In this document: in pieces, positions 22,401-36,600 of the stretch
Layout: each line of letters starts with the position of its first letter
Numbering within the stretch: the first letter of the stretch is position 1
NCBI GenBank assembly: GCA_036852015.1
Contig: JAANDG010000615.1
Span: forward strand, 21,926 to 85,925
Length of the DNA stretch: 64,000 bases
Direction: 5' to 3'
Origin: Pelodera strongyloides
Taxonomy: Eukaryota; Nematoda; Chromadorea; Rhabditida; Rhabditidae
Program-made: the position numbers and the translations under genes
The notes under the pieces: model-generated
Seen by the model: the letters and a program-made list of their open reading frames with translations, nothing else
Database searches by the model: none
What the model was told of the DNA's origin: nothing

Positions 22401-25400
22401 TCTCCATTTTTTTAATCGCTTGTTTTCCGCATTGAATATTTCCCTATTCACCTACACTTCAGCAAAAGCACACGCATTTGTCAAAAGAAAAAGGGGGATC
22501 CCAGGCTACCAGCTTGAACATGTGAAAAAATAACCAAATATAAAAGAATTTATATTATATAGAGGTTGTTTTCCATGGAAAATGTTTTATTTTATAATGT
22601 ACTGCGCACTGTCCGCGTAAACTATGAGGTATGAACCCATCTGGTATGAGGCAAAAGGGGCGGGGCTTCCGCTGTGCGCACAAAAAAAACTGCGAAGGTG
22701 CAATGTTCGAGGCCCCAAAAGTCTAAGAAAACGATATCGGGGAAAGATGCCGTGAGAAAGAAATATTCTCAGCAACACTTCAGTTATCTAATGCAGAAGT
22801 TTAGGCGCAAAATTTTCATTCAGAAGCGCGCTAGGGCCGAAAATGTACCAAAAATTACCGAAATTAGCATAAAAATCAATAAATCGATAATTAGAAATCA
22901 ATATTTCAAAATTCTAATGGCTTTGCTAGAATCCCGCCCCCTGATATACTATAATGAAGACCAGTTCAAAAGTGTGCCTTTGATGCCCACGAAAATTGAG
23001 GAAGGAAGGACAGAAAAAAAAAAAAAATCCACATAATACGTCAGTCGTTTTTTTAATAACTTCTCTTCAAAATGATTTTTTCTGGCTGAGTTTTTGCAGG
23101 GTTGTAGAGGAACATTAGAAGAGTAGATTTGCCAAATTAGAGCCCATTTGGTCTAGTACTTTTTGTGCTATTAATTAATGAGTGCTCCCAGGTCCGGGAA
23201 ACCCCCGGAGAAGAACCAAAAAGGGCTAGGCTGCGCCTAGCCCCAATATAAGTATGCCCATGCTAAACCAATCATGTTTCCATGTAAGTCGCCTCAGGCG
23301 GCGTGAGCTGACTGGTATTGATATATTTATGTATTTTCCATCCAATGCGGATGTAATAATTATAATAATTTATTGCGCATACATACAATTCATGAGAAAA
23401 ATATATGTACAGGATGTGTGCGTAAAGCTAATAAATTATGAAATGCTCAAATGTACTTGTATAAATGATGAAAAAATAAATGTTCAAATGTTCAAATGTA
23501 CTCGTTAATTACTTTTTATACTTACACCATTGTTATGCTCTATATCATGTCAAAGAGCATGATACACTTATCTAGCAATACTCTACACTTTTCCTTATAT
23601 TACTGTAACTTCTTTTTTAACTACATATTTGTAGTGCTCAGCTGGTGAGTGATTGGTCGTTCCGTGCTAATCAAGGTTTCTGTATTTACACAAGAGTCTA
23701 CAAATACAAATGTGAGTACTGCACTGCTATCCTACATAAACCTGGGCTAGCCCGCCGAAGAAGCCGCGCAATTTATGTCTGGTACTGGTCGCCTATGCCT
23801 AGGACATCGGCTGAGGAGCGGAACAAGTCGAAACTTGTATTGAACAACCAATATTTATTTAAATTATTTATTATATTTTAAACCAGTGGGTCGTATGGCC
23901 TAGTGGGTAGCGCACCCGAGCGCCTTAAGCATCCGAGCTCGGCAGCCATGCAACAGCCGGACCGTATCTTCATGGTATCCTGCAAGGTTTGTCAACCCCG
24001 TGCTTAGCCCGATACGCGTGGGATATGGGCACGATAAAGAAGTTTATTATATTTTAAACCAACCTGAAGCATGTCAAGATTAGAAGTGCCGGGATGAGTG
24101 CCAAAACAGAAAGAGAGAAGGACAGAATACCCGCGATTAATTTTATCTGCGCCTCCTGAAATAAAAATAATTAAACAGGCTTGTCTTTCTGTTTATGGTA
24201 TGATTGTTGAAATGATCCACGTATACCATGTCAATGTAGTGCGTTCGTTTTAGCTCGGCGTTCAGTCCACAAAAGGAAATCCATAAAAGATACACTAACG
24301 ATAAATTTATAATAAAAACAAATATTTGTTGATTTCATTCAAAGTACATCATCAAAAGAAAAGGCAAATCTGGTTATTTTGATATGATTTTTCCGAATCA
24401 ATATATAAAAAACGAGACGTTTTTGGTGTGGAGTTTCGACAAAAGGTTTGCGTTTCGAGTTCAATCCAGAAAAGGTAATACTTCCATTAAATAGTGTCGT
24501 ACACAAACCTCTTCAACAACTTTGCATCCTCTATAATCAGTCCATTCAGTTTTCGTCGATGAACTCGTTTGCCAACCATTTTCCGTACACTGTTTCACGG
24601 CAACTGAAAACACTCGACTGCATCATTCTGACAATATATAATTTCTTAAAGCGAAATGCTAGCCCCTTTGGAAAATTTGCATATGATAAGCAAATCCTAT
24701 GTATCCTATGCTAATTTTGTACGATTGCCGTGAACGATCGTACAAAATTAGCATAGGATACATAGGATTTGCTTATCGTATGCAAATTTTCCAAATTTTC
24801 CAATGCATTTCGCTTTAAAGATTTTTCCCCGAGTGTCTCAGAGTTGAAAATTTACTTCCTGTTCCAAACAATGCGCCGCTCACACACACAAGTGTCCACC
24901 TTTTTTCAGGCTCATATTACATGACTTTGAAGTAATAATCCAGCTTTCTTTACAAATAAAAGAACAACTGCATTCTTATGTGTTTATTCGAAGTGGGGTC
25001 TAATTTGAGTCTATTTTTTATGCTAAATTATGGTCATTTGCATATGACGCATACGAATGTTGGTGTACTCGATGCGTTTCAGAAACCGGACGGTATTTCG
25101 CTTTAACTGTTTAGGAACTGGGCACTACTGCCATCTAATAAGTATTTGTGGCTTTTAGGTATTTTTCTCTGACTCTGGATACATAGATAGCAGTGAAAAG
25201 TACTAGGCTCTGAAACCTAGACAACATGCTAATCATCAGAGAGATACAATATTTGTACCAATTTTAGGTAGACCCCTAGGCCTAGAACTACCGATAACAT
25301 TCCAATTATGCCAATACATAGGCTTTTCCTTTCCAGGTGAGAGAGTCTTCAGTAGAATAGAGAGTGAGAGAAACATACAGAAAGAGTGAGAGAGAGAGAG

Positions 25401-28400
25401 AGAGAGAGAGAGTAGTCTAAGACATATAAGACAGAGAGTGAGCAACAACAGAGAGAGAGAGAGAGAGAGATAGAGAAAGGGAGAGCTAAAAATAGAAGAG
25501 AGAGAGAGAGAGAGAGAGAGAGTGGGGTAACCCGATCGCCACCGCAAACTTTGCTTGTCGGTGTCTCCAATTCTCTCACACTATATCTCGCTATGCAAAT
25601 GTTTGAAGACATGCGCGTAATTCTGTTGAATTTGTGTGAAAACATTTCGGAATAGGTAAATTTGTGATCAACTGTGGTTACTCTTTTGTTACCTACGCAG
25701 CGTAAATGTTCTAGTAAATATAAAGGTTCCAATTATAACTTTTGTGGAACACTTAGAATTAGAACATTGGAACTTCGAAGATAAATATAGACTTTTTCCT
25801 TAAAATTAGGAATACAGAAGACAACGGATAATATATAATACTGGCTTACATGAGACATTTACAAGGGCGTGCTATAGAATACAAGAAAATAAAACATCTT
25901 GAAAACCACTTCTTCAGGGCGCATACGAGATGGACATTTACCGTCTTTTTCCGGTAAAGAAACAGAAAACTTTTGGTTCGAGATGGACCTCCAGAAAATG
26001 CAACTGCAACGCATACGCTTGCAAATGATCGACTGATTTTGGTTTCAATTACAGTACATTTCAATTTTCGGCACTTATTTTGCATGTATTATTTTTATGT
26101 CCATCTCGAACCACCTTTTTGCTTTTCTTTTCCGGAAAACGTCCATCTCGAACTGAGTCTTTGAGACAATGTCCATATGCTCACACTATAACTAGAACTA
26201 GAGTATGATATATTCACGTATGACATATTCACGTGAACTCACCCCACCATGTCTCTGATGGGCCCATCTTGTATTTCATACAATGAAAAAGATCACATGG
26301 AGCAACGCTCGGAGGGAAAGAATAGAAGTGACATCGATGTTTTTCGCTGACAACTTTTTCGCTTGTGAGTTAACTGACACTTGCCAATGAAGCTTATTTA
26401 ATCAATATGGAAGACCACTTCAGACAAAGTTTGTTATCAGCGAATAGCCCCTGTCTAGTCTCTGTCAATCATTCATCGAAAAATTTTATAGTATAGTAAG
26501 ACGCTTTTATTCAAAGGAGGATGGTTACAGTAAAGTAGAAGTGATATTATGCACATTAAAGGGATCGGTTCACCTTAAATTGTGTCTGTTTTTTTTGTTT
26601 CTTTATTTTCTATAAGGGATAATACAAATTTAGAATACAAAAAGTAGTGTTCTAATATTGGGTGATAAAGTGGTGGATTGGGAGTGCAAAAAGGGTAATT
26701 GTCCTCCTATACAAACAATGCAGGACAACTACCCTTTTCGCATTCCGGACCGATAGTTTTCAGTTCAGGCAGATTAATAATATCTTGCATGGGTGGGCCT
26801 TTTCCGTAAGCTGTAGTCGGTTTTATTTACGTATACATCCCTATATTTCCATGTACGCTGCGTGCATTAGTAGTTCAAGAAATCACACTCTATTTGGGGT
26901 CCAATCTCCATTGTCACACACGCATAGAATGGCCAGGGTGCGTTTTGTGGAAAGAACAACTACTCAAATTACGGATGTTTCAAATGTTTCTCGGGTGGCA
27001 GCAGCCAACGAAAATTGGAATCCAGGAATTTGGGAAAATGAACCCGGCCACAGAAAGAGGATAAAATACACCCCGTGAAAGTAGATATCTACATGAAAAC
27101 GTCATTTTCGAACAAAGCACTTTAGGCTAAATGAAGAAAATGTGTTTCAGAGCACGAGAATTACAGGGGGATAAACAGTCGCGATCAATAAAAGCTTCAA
27201 TATCTGCCTTCTGAAGGTAAGTGAGAAAATTGCAGCAAAAACACCGATACGAGGCGTCGAGACGTAGTCCAAAAATGCTTGGCATTGAATCAAAATAAGA
27301 CTGTTCAAAGCGAAATACTGGCCGGTTTTTGAAATGCATATCAATTTATGCGCATTTACAGCATAGGAAAGCAGGGAGTAGTCGATGCGTTTCAAAAACC
27401 GGCCGGTATTGTCTTGCATGTGGAAACACAAAGGTACTTTTTGTATGTAGCCGAGTGTAGTGAAAATACTACTTCAGTGGTGCAAAGTACAAATGCGCTC
27501 AACTCTGTCACCGACTCCAACACACCCTAGGCCCTAGGAAAGTTTAAGAAAAATCTTCCGTGAAATAAATCAATAAATCAATAAATAACTGACACTTTCC
27601 CTCGTTCTGCTTTGGCTGGTCACCATAAATGTAGGCCGGACACCTTCCGATTATCTCGCCCGGAGAAGCTTCACCAAAACACTGCCAGCCGTCCCATGTT
27701 GATGGACATTCTTAAATTGTACGTATAATAATAATATTATTATTGACACATTATACAAAGTATACAAGTGTGCATCTTATAAAATTATGATGAGAAGGTT
27801 GGCAAATTAAGCCGCATGTAACGATTAGCTTGAGGTTCGTTTATAAGAGAAGAGTAACACATTGCTACAAACACATTTTGTCCGGATACTTGAAAACCCC
27901 ATTAGTAAGCCATGTTCGTACGCTCAAGGCAACTGACATACATATGCTTACAGTTTATCGGTGTACTTAAAACTTTAAAGCGTTACAACAGCCGGCCTTT
28001 GAAATGTATCATGGACAAGTGTATTCCCATATGATGTTGCAATTGGTTAATTAAAATTAAAAACGCCCAATATCGCGCATTTGCATGAGAATTCATGGTA
28101 CAAAATGCGTTTCATAAACCGGATGTTATACCGCTTGATGATGAGAACAAACTTACTTGTGTTACGACTTTGCTTCTGTAACGGTCCTGTACAACAATCC
28201 CACGCGGCTTCACAACATTGCCTAGTAAAGAGTTCGTACGCGGGTGGTAGCGGCGGACCAAGTTGCAGTAACGCCAAATCGGTTGCATGCGACCTAAAAC
28301 ATTGCATTAGCTTTATGAATAAAAATAAGTTCGACAGGACGAACGCACCCCCCTGTTATTGATATATTTCTACATTTTCCACCCAATGCCGGTGTAAAGC

Positions 28401-31400
28401 CAATAAATATTAATGCTTACTGTAAATGTTTATTTTAACAGTAACGTTAAAATAAAAGTCAGTAGGAAACATACTAACAAAACACCTAAATCATTTGTTG
28501 GAAACTTTTCTTAAAATTCTTCATTTGTTAGATTTTGATTCACAATGCAAACTTGCAAACTGCGGCGCATTCTTTTCGAGTTTGAATATGAAATATATGT
28601 ACAAGACTTGTAAATAGAGCGCATGAATAAATCATAGCAAATCCAACACATACACATAGTTAGATTTTAGGCAATGTTAAAGTACATGGTATAGTTGTTG
28701 ATATTTCTTGCATACAGTTTTTTTATCTAATGTCCAATATTTTTACCTAATTCGAGTGTCCAATTATAAGCTACTCAAATTGGTACTTGCTTACAGTAAA
28801 CGGTGTACATATTATCCAAAGGCCAAAGGTTAGCCTAAGCCTAAAGCCTAAGGCCCACATATGACTTTTTACTTTATTTTTCATTAATTTCTCCTCGTAG
28901 ACTTTGAATTTGTCATCATATTGCATCTATTTATCTTTCCACTTCACCAATTGCCTTTGTTTGTCAGGGACTGTCAAATTAAGTTTACTTATTTCTCTCC
29001 AGTGTGGTTATTTTAGCTTTGCTCCATGGATATTTTCAGTCATTATTTACTTTCAATTAATGTTAAATTAATGTGGCAATTGGGTAAACAATCCAAATTA
29101 GGTTTCAATTAAAAAAATTGTTTTTCAAATATAATATTCAAGCCATCGGCTAGACGTGCAGATAGGCACATATGAAGTAAACAACATATTTTATGTGTGC
29201 TTTTACTAATTAAATACTTATTTTTGACTTTATTTACGTCTTTTGCATAATCTATTTAGAACACCAATTTTTGTTCACACGTGGTTATCTTATCTTATTA
29301 TATAAAGGAGAAGAGTTTACTTTTTTTGTTTGAAGCCGCGTGTGAACGCAACGAAATCCTTTCATAAAGAAAATTTTCTATTCACAATCGAATGAGAACA
29401 TACAAAATCTTAGCTATGCTAGCTTATCACCAGGATAATCCTCTGCCCTACATACAGCACCTTCAATAGCAAATTTGCATGGTAGCTTTAGTCGAGTGGT
29501 GGTCCAAACTGATTATTATACGTTTCCACAATCAGAGTCATGTGAATATGTGTTGGAGGAGAAAGAGACGAGAGTTAACTTTTTAAATTGTAGCAATCCT
29601 TTTTTTAAATAGGGAAACAATCGGCCGAAGGCCGATTCCTCCAGTCGGAGAAGAGCCCGTAGGGCTCTTCGAACGTCTGGTATACTTATATTCACTAATT
29701 GGGCCTAATGGACACTTATGCGCTTATGGAAAACATTTATAAACTATGTATTTCTATTTTTAAGGTATATTATACTTTAAGTGGAAGGGTAGATTACTCA
29801 CAAGAAACATGGAAGTTTTCCGTTATTTTTTGACTCTAATAAGTTCTTTATTATATCCTTTACTTCCTTTACATTATCCTGAAAAACTCCACTCCTTGGA
29901 TAAAGCGAAATGCCGGCTGTTGTTTGAAATGCATCGAGTACACCTGCATTCGTATGCATTATATGCAAATGAGCATAATGAGAATGAAAAAATCAACCCC
30001 AATTCGTCCGCACGCATAGCATAAATGCATAAGCATGCAGTTGTCCAGGCTGTGTTTCAAAAACCGACCGGCATTTGGCTTTAAATATCCAAAAACATAT
30101 CCAAAAACGTCTTCTTTGTGTCAGCACCCAATGAATATGCAATAACCACAACTTGGCAACAAACGAATGGGTAATTTTTCCCTCAAAACGAATTTCTTCA
30201 ACACTATTTTTTCGTTCATAATGTCTGCACACTATGCAATATCCGTTATCCGTTACATCAACAGCTCTCTGACTCTGACGATGTTCCCCCCGTGTCTAAA
30301 CTCTAAACCCTCTAAAAATTGAAAAAACTCAGGCAACTGTTGCATATGAGACGAGAATATGTTTTAAAACGTTTTTAAGCATCACGATTCAAGGTGGTTA
30401 ATAGAAGGCTTAAAAGCGTGACCGCAAAGGTTCGAATATATCTACGGGCTCCAAAACCTAAATTACAGCCTACCGATCGCAAAGTTTACATTTTCTAATA
30501 TGGGCATGTCATTAAAAAGTAAGGTAGATTGTAAAATGTTTAAGGTAGTAATTTGTAATTATGACAATGATGAAGATAACTTCAATCATATTAACACTAC
30601 AAAAGTACCCACATCACCTTACAATTAGCCCCTCTCGTTGTGCAACCCCCAGACGCTCCCACTCTAAACTTTCGGGAAAAGTTCAGTTGTCCAAAAAAGT
30701 CCAAAAACTGCTTCTATTCTGAGATAAAGTCCCAATTTGAAGTAGCCCGCCCTTCACTCTTTTTGTTCTCTTTTGCAACAATCGCCCCCCCCCCCCCCCT
30801 CTTCGGATTGTTGGAAGCACTTTGCACAATTGAGTTTAGTTGATTAGTAGAACAGACTTATCGTCCAGTTTAAAGTCGGGTTTTAATAGTAAATGTAAGT
30901 TGATATGGGTGGCGCACATATCACTCATTTATGTTTTAAAGCGAATCATCGGCAGGTTTTTGAAACGCATCGTGACTGACAGCTGCTTTCTTATGCAACT
31001 TATGCAAATGACCATAAATTAGAATATGGCTTCTTGTGGCATAAGTGGCTTCTTGCCTAATGGCAAGAGAGCAATACATTTTTAAAGAGAAGCGCCTAGT
31101 GTCCGGCTGGGAAGCCTGTAATATGCATACTGATCTTAGATTCATGCATTTTCAGTCCATCCGCAGTACCAAAAAAAACAGCCATACAATATAAATCATG
31201 AAAATGGTCTCGTAAACCCGTAAACGTAGCTACCTTGACCACTTACGACTTACGTAGTACTAGAAAGAGCAATTAAATATACAAAAAATATTATATAGAA
31301 GCACTGAAGGACTGAAGAGACCAAGTTTTGTCTCACTACTGATGAAACAGTTCGTCAACCAAACGTTTCACTTTAAAGCGAAATAGCAGCCGGTTTTTGA

Positions 31401-33566
31401 AACACATCGAATACACCAGCACTCATATGCAGCTTCCGCAAATGAACTTAATTTAGAATAAAATCGAGCAAAATTCGAGCAACTTTGCATAAATATGTGA
31501 GAATTCAGCTCTTTACCATGCATTTCAAAAACCGGCCAGTATTTGGCTTTAATTTTTTTTTTCGATAAAACCAAGAAAGTGTCTTCAGTTTTTTATTTCA
31601 TTTTCTCTTAGGAAAGAAATTTGTGACTTTCTGTTACAAGCACTCAATCCATAATGCAAAGATTTTTTTCACTTTTCAAATAGTTGGTCGATGAACCTTT
31701 CAAATTATCTATGGATATCCTTTCCCATTTGATGGAGCGGGACTCATAGGCATAGAGCTTGTCTCTCCATGAGGTAGAGAAGCCAGACGGTGCAGAGGTG
31801 CAATATCTTAGGCTTAGGCTTAGGCTTAGGCTTAGGCTTAGGCTTACGTCTCCATTATATCTTAGCTGCCTTAAAATAGGCTAGAAATCCAAAAAACGTT
31901 TCCCCCCGATTTGGTTCTAACTTTTAACTCCTAAAAGGGTGGACCTGGGACAAATCCAGTGTGTGAGCAGTGTGTGTTTGTTTAGGAAGTTTGCCTGACA
32001 TATTTCTTCCAAATCCGAAATGTTGGGTCATAAGAAGGAAGAGGGGGAATACGGAAAAAAGGTAAATTCAGTTTAAAGGGAAGCATAACGAGACAGAGAA
32101 AAGATTGAGTGAGGTGGAGATAGAGAGATATAGAGATATAGAGATAGAGAATAGAGGTAGAGAGATATAGATAGAGGGGGAAAGAGAGAAGGCTTAAAGC
32201 GAAACGCCAGCCTCTTTGGAAAATTTGCATATGATAAGCACCTATGTATCCTATGCTAATTTTGCGCGATTGCCGTGGACGATCGCGCAAAATTAGCATA
32301 GGATACATAGGATTTGCTTATCATATGCAAATTTTCCAAAGGGGCTAGCATTTCGTTTTAAAGGGTCAGGCCCATTTCAAATGACCCCTATTTTTGATGA
32401 TTCCATCTGATTCTTTATGTCAAATATAGTAGGATACGATATTTTTCTAATTTTCAAGCGCAAAATTCACGCAGTATTCAGCAATTTACCATTGCCAGTC
32501 ATACCCAACTATTTATCGCAGTTGTCACGCCCCTTCGCGCTAATTGGCCAATATCGCAATTGCCACGCCGGCCAATATCGCAATTGCCACGCCCACTCGA
32601 TCATATTGCCCAATTAGCGTGAAGGGGCGTGACAACTGCGATAAATAGTTGGGTATGACTGGCAATGGTAAATGGCTGGTAAAACATTTCACATGTGAAT
32701 TTTGCGCTTGAAAATTAGAAAAATATCTTATCTTACTATATTTGACATAAAGAATCAGATGCAATCATCAAAAATAGGGGTCATTTGAAATGGGCCTGAC
32801 CCTTTAAAGTATAAACTTTGGGATGTCTGATTTTTGAACTTTGAACTTTGTACCCAATGAAATGGGCTTTTTTATGATTTATACAATCAGCAAGACTGTC
32901 GTCCACACAAATTTCCAATAAGTTTTCTGAACATTACCTAAACTGAAAGAAGAAAAACTTCATAAACTTTTTTTATCATCTGAGGAAATCCCTTTCCTAA
33001 AATAGTAGTTGAAGAAAGTAAAAAAAATAAGTGTCTGCAACACATACACATGTTGTTTTCTCGTCTCATGTCTCAGATTAGGAATGTAAAAATAGCCCTA
33101 AATGACTGGAATCCCTATTCAATTTTGCGGACATTTCACAAGAATAGTGCAGGACATAGCTAGAGTGTAGAGTTCGACTTGTAGTTTACTTTAAAGTCGT
33201 GTGACAGCCGGTTTTGAAACGTATTCCGGCCGCTGTATTCCGATTTAATGCATGAAAATTACTATGCGACTACTGCGAGATTATGAGACTGGTTATATTA
33301 ATTTGCATAGATACAAGATAAGGGAATGTGTATTGTGACCAACGTGTGTTTCAAAAACCGGCAGCCATATCACTTTAAAGTGCATATGGTGCTCAGCTTA
33401 TTCATATTTCAAATGAGTTGCACGGAAAAATTAGGGTGTCAGTGTACATTCTGAAAGTATGTAATGTTGCGCCCTTACTGCATGTACTAACTAGCACATG
33501 CCTTCTTTATCTAGTTGATTTTATAATTTTCATCTCTCCCTCTCTCTCTCTCTCTCTCTCTCGCTT

Positions 33567-33611
<45 letters not shown>

Positions 33612-36600
33612 TTCCTTCCTACTCCTCTTCTTCCAACGATTCATGTAGTAGAAAGTGCTTATTTTCATTTTCTATTTCGAAACTTATATAAGCCGGTAAT
33701 TTTTTCTTGTTTTCTACTGCCTTGCGATACTCACAAAAACAACTAATATAAGAAGTGTTTATGCCAGGGAAAATAATACTTGAACTATATATTGGGTAGC
33801 TATTAAGGACACTTTGATGTCTGGATCATTAGCACAATAAATAAGGTTCTAATGATACTGATTTTCCTGTTACCAGTTTTCAACCATATGCCGTACAATG
33901 TATTTCGGTGTGGTGTATGCAAATTACTGCGCTACTGCTGCCATATTTTCAGTCTTTTTGTATAAATTTGCATAACATATATGAATGTAGTTGTGCACAA
34001 TTCGTTTCACAAACCACCAGTTGTATCGCTTTAACGTCAGGAGACGAACGCACTGATGTCTCCCAATATATACAACCGTACAACAAACGAATACAGATCA
34101 ATTCCCCGTGGGAATATATTTTTGCAAACAATTCAATGCAATGGGAAAGTGGCTTCTTTTTTACGATAATTCTTGGTCACTACTCAGCACGCGGGAAATG
34201 AGACAAAACGACAATAAACGACGTGAAAAAACTTCCGGTTTTCGAGAAAAACACGTGCTTTTTTGGAGTTTTTGGACATCGTGAATTGCTTATGAAGGGA
34301 CTTCAACTGACACTTTTTCACGTTTTCACTTAAAGCTTCTTGAAACGCAACAACTGAATTCTTACGTATTTATGCTGATTTACTCGAATTTAGCTCGAAT
34401 TGTTATTCTAATTTATGGGCATTTGCATACGCTGCATAATAATGCTGGTCTACTCGATGTGCTTCAAAAACCGGCCGGTATTTCGCTTTAAAGGATCGCA
34501 GTCACTACAAATTCGTATTTTTTATTCGCTTTTCATTAATTGTTCAAGTATGTGAAGAAAACGACGATTCCAGCGCCAAAGTACGGCAAAACGAACTCAG
34601 GGAGAGAAATCCCTGTTTATGACTTTTACTTATATACCGTAGTTTATAATTGCCCGTATAGAGTTTCATAATAAATACCCTGCAGTGATAAACCACGCGC
34701 CAGGTGTAACACTGCAGGCTGTTCACTCTCCAAGTACCCCTGGCAATTGCATATATGCACCGGCGTCGGTCATTTATCAAAACTCATTCTCATTGATTTC
34801 TCTCCCTGAGTTCCATTTTATGTGGATTTTTATGGGCTGCATATTGTTTTATAAATCTGCTTGCATCTAATAAAAATCGAATAAAAAAGTTGATTTTGAA
34901 GTGACTGCCTTCCTTTAAGGTGCATAGGCTCTTCGGGGGCTTAGGCCCTTAGGCTTAGGCTATGTGTAACTTGAAGATATGTTAACGAAACTCGTCGGTG
35001 GTAGATATTTCGTTCATTCGTCTTTTTCGACGCCAAGTAAACAACGAAATTAAGGTTTTTCTGAATTAGAGAGCCAAATGGGGAGAAACATTATGCGTCC
35101 ACTCGGAAGGAGAGCACCGTAAACAATGAAAATACGAAAACAGTATGGAAATTCACAGAAAATTGGAAATTTACCCTTTCACAATATGTGTGGCTCTACT
35201 TATAAATGGGGAATTGCATGGCTTCCCTGTTACGCTACTGACCATTTGTTGACCACGCGGTGACCAGTTGTCGACGGTTTTCGGAAATTCTTAGTCACTT
35301 CGAGGTTCGAGGCCACCAAGTCGTCACCAAATGGGTTGGTCCTCGAAAAAACCAGGGAACCGTCGCCAAATGGGCCTCCGTTTCCTATGTACAGGCAAAT
35401 GTAATTGTAGGCGCAAATACATAGCAGATCCCCATCTGTATGATAGAACTGCATTTTTTCAACATTCATTTTTTATTGATAAGGGAGGAAAAGTGCTACT
35501 AATAATAATACTAGGAATGGGGGGGGGACAACTAGGAAACTGGTGTTTACAGATTCTGTTATTGTGGAGCAAAACTGTCTATGGCCAAACAAAGGATTGA
35601 TCTTTGTAACTTGGAAACGAAATTATTGTGATTTATTTATACAGTATTTGGCTAGTATTCGTAGTTCAAACCCGTTTTTTAGTCTATAGTAAAGTTTACT
35701 GTTTATTATTGTGTCAACGAGTCGTAGGCAAAGTTCTTGCATTGTTGGATATTGTTATTAAAAGGTAGCCTGACAATAAAATGTTGGTGCGATGTAAGTT
35801 ACGTACGAAAATATTAAACGCTTCAATTCGAACTAGGGCTGATTCAATTCGAACACTTAAATTCACAAAAATACGTTCTGATAATAACATTCACATCCTG
35901 CCCTTATCGGTCTATGTTTAGCTGCATTCGTGGTGTCAAAAAAATGTGTTTACTACTAGCACCTTCTTTCTACGTGTGTTACTTCCGTCAACAAGGTAAA
36001 ATTGTATATTCGCTCGCGATTTTCTTGGTAATGGCAGCTTTACTTCTAATTGGCATTTCTACGAGTTAACTTATTGACACTACGTAAACAATTAAATTCC
36101 CAAGAGCAAGATAGCCTTCCATAGTTTATCTATGTGTCGTATTTCCTCATTAAGCAATTATTCAATACCAGACACGCCGCCTGAGGCGACTTACATGGAA
36201 ATATGATTAGTTTAGTATGGGCATACTTACATACAAAGGTTCAAACGTATCATAAGCAATTCACATAATAGGAAACAATTGCATATGCAGACTTCGATAT
36301 TGAGCTGCGAAACTCTTTTTATACCCGAACACGAAAATTTGCATTTCCGTAACGCACATCGGTATGCAAATTACGCTACAGTTACTCTTTTATATAATAA
36401 AGATTATAATAAGATATACCACCCCAACAACAGACTCCTTCCCTTTGTTGCTGACACTTACTCAACTATTAACCACAAATGTTTGCCCTGAATTGAGCCC
36501 GTAAATCACAAATATAATGTGCTAAAGGGTGGAAATGTGACCACATAAATCATTGGAAATTACGGAAAAGTGAGAAACAAAACAGTTGTTAGAGGGAGTG

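Noticed and set aside
22674..23036. 120-codon lysine-rich plus-strand frame
   Set aside because: No splice context, no signal or domain, ends in an A-run; lies inside an intron of the minus-strand receptor.
25236..25732. Long Ser/Leu-rich minus-strand frames
   Set aside because: Produced by the GA microsatellite cluster at 25385-25525.
26662..27078. 138-codon plus-strand frame
   Set aside because: Its first part is MITE-E sequence also present at 57271 and 60520; the rest has no recognisable feature.
31807..31846. CRISPR-like regular repeat
   Set aside because: It is a simple TTAGGC tandem array without spacers; the organism is a eukaryote.
35230..35600. Overlapping 79- and 89-codon frames on both strands
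   Set aside because: No conserved motif or splice context; the region has short internal repeats (CACCAAATGGG, CGCCAAATGGG) and is probably a decayed element.
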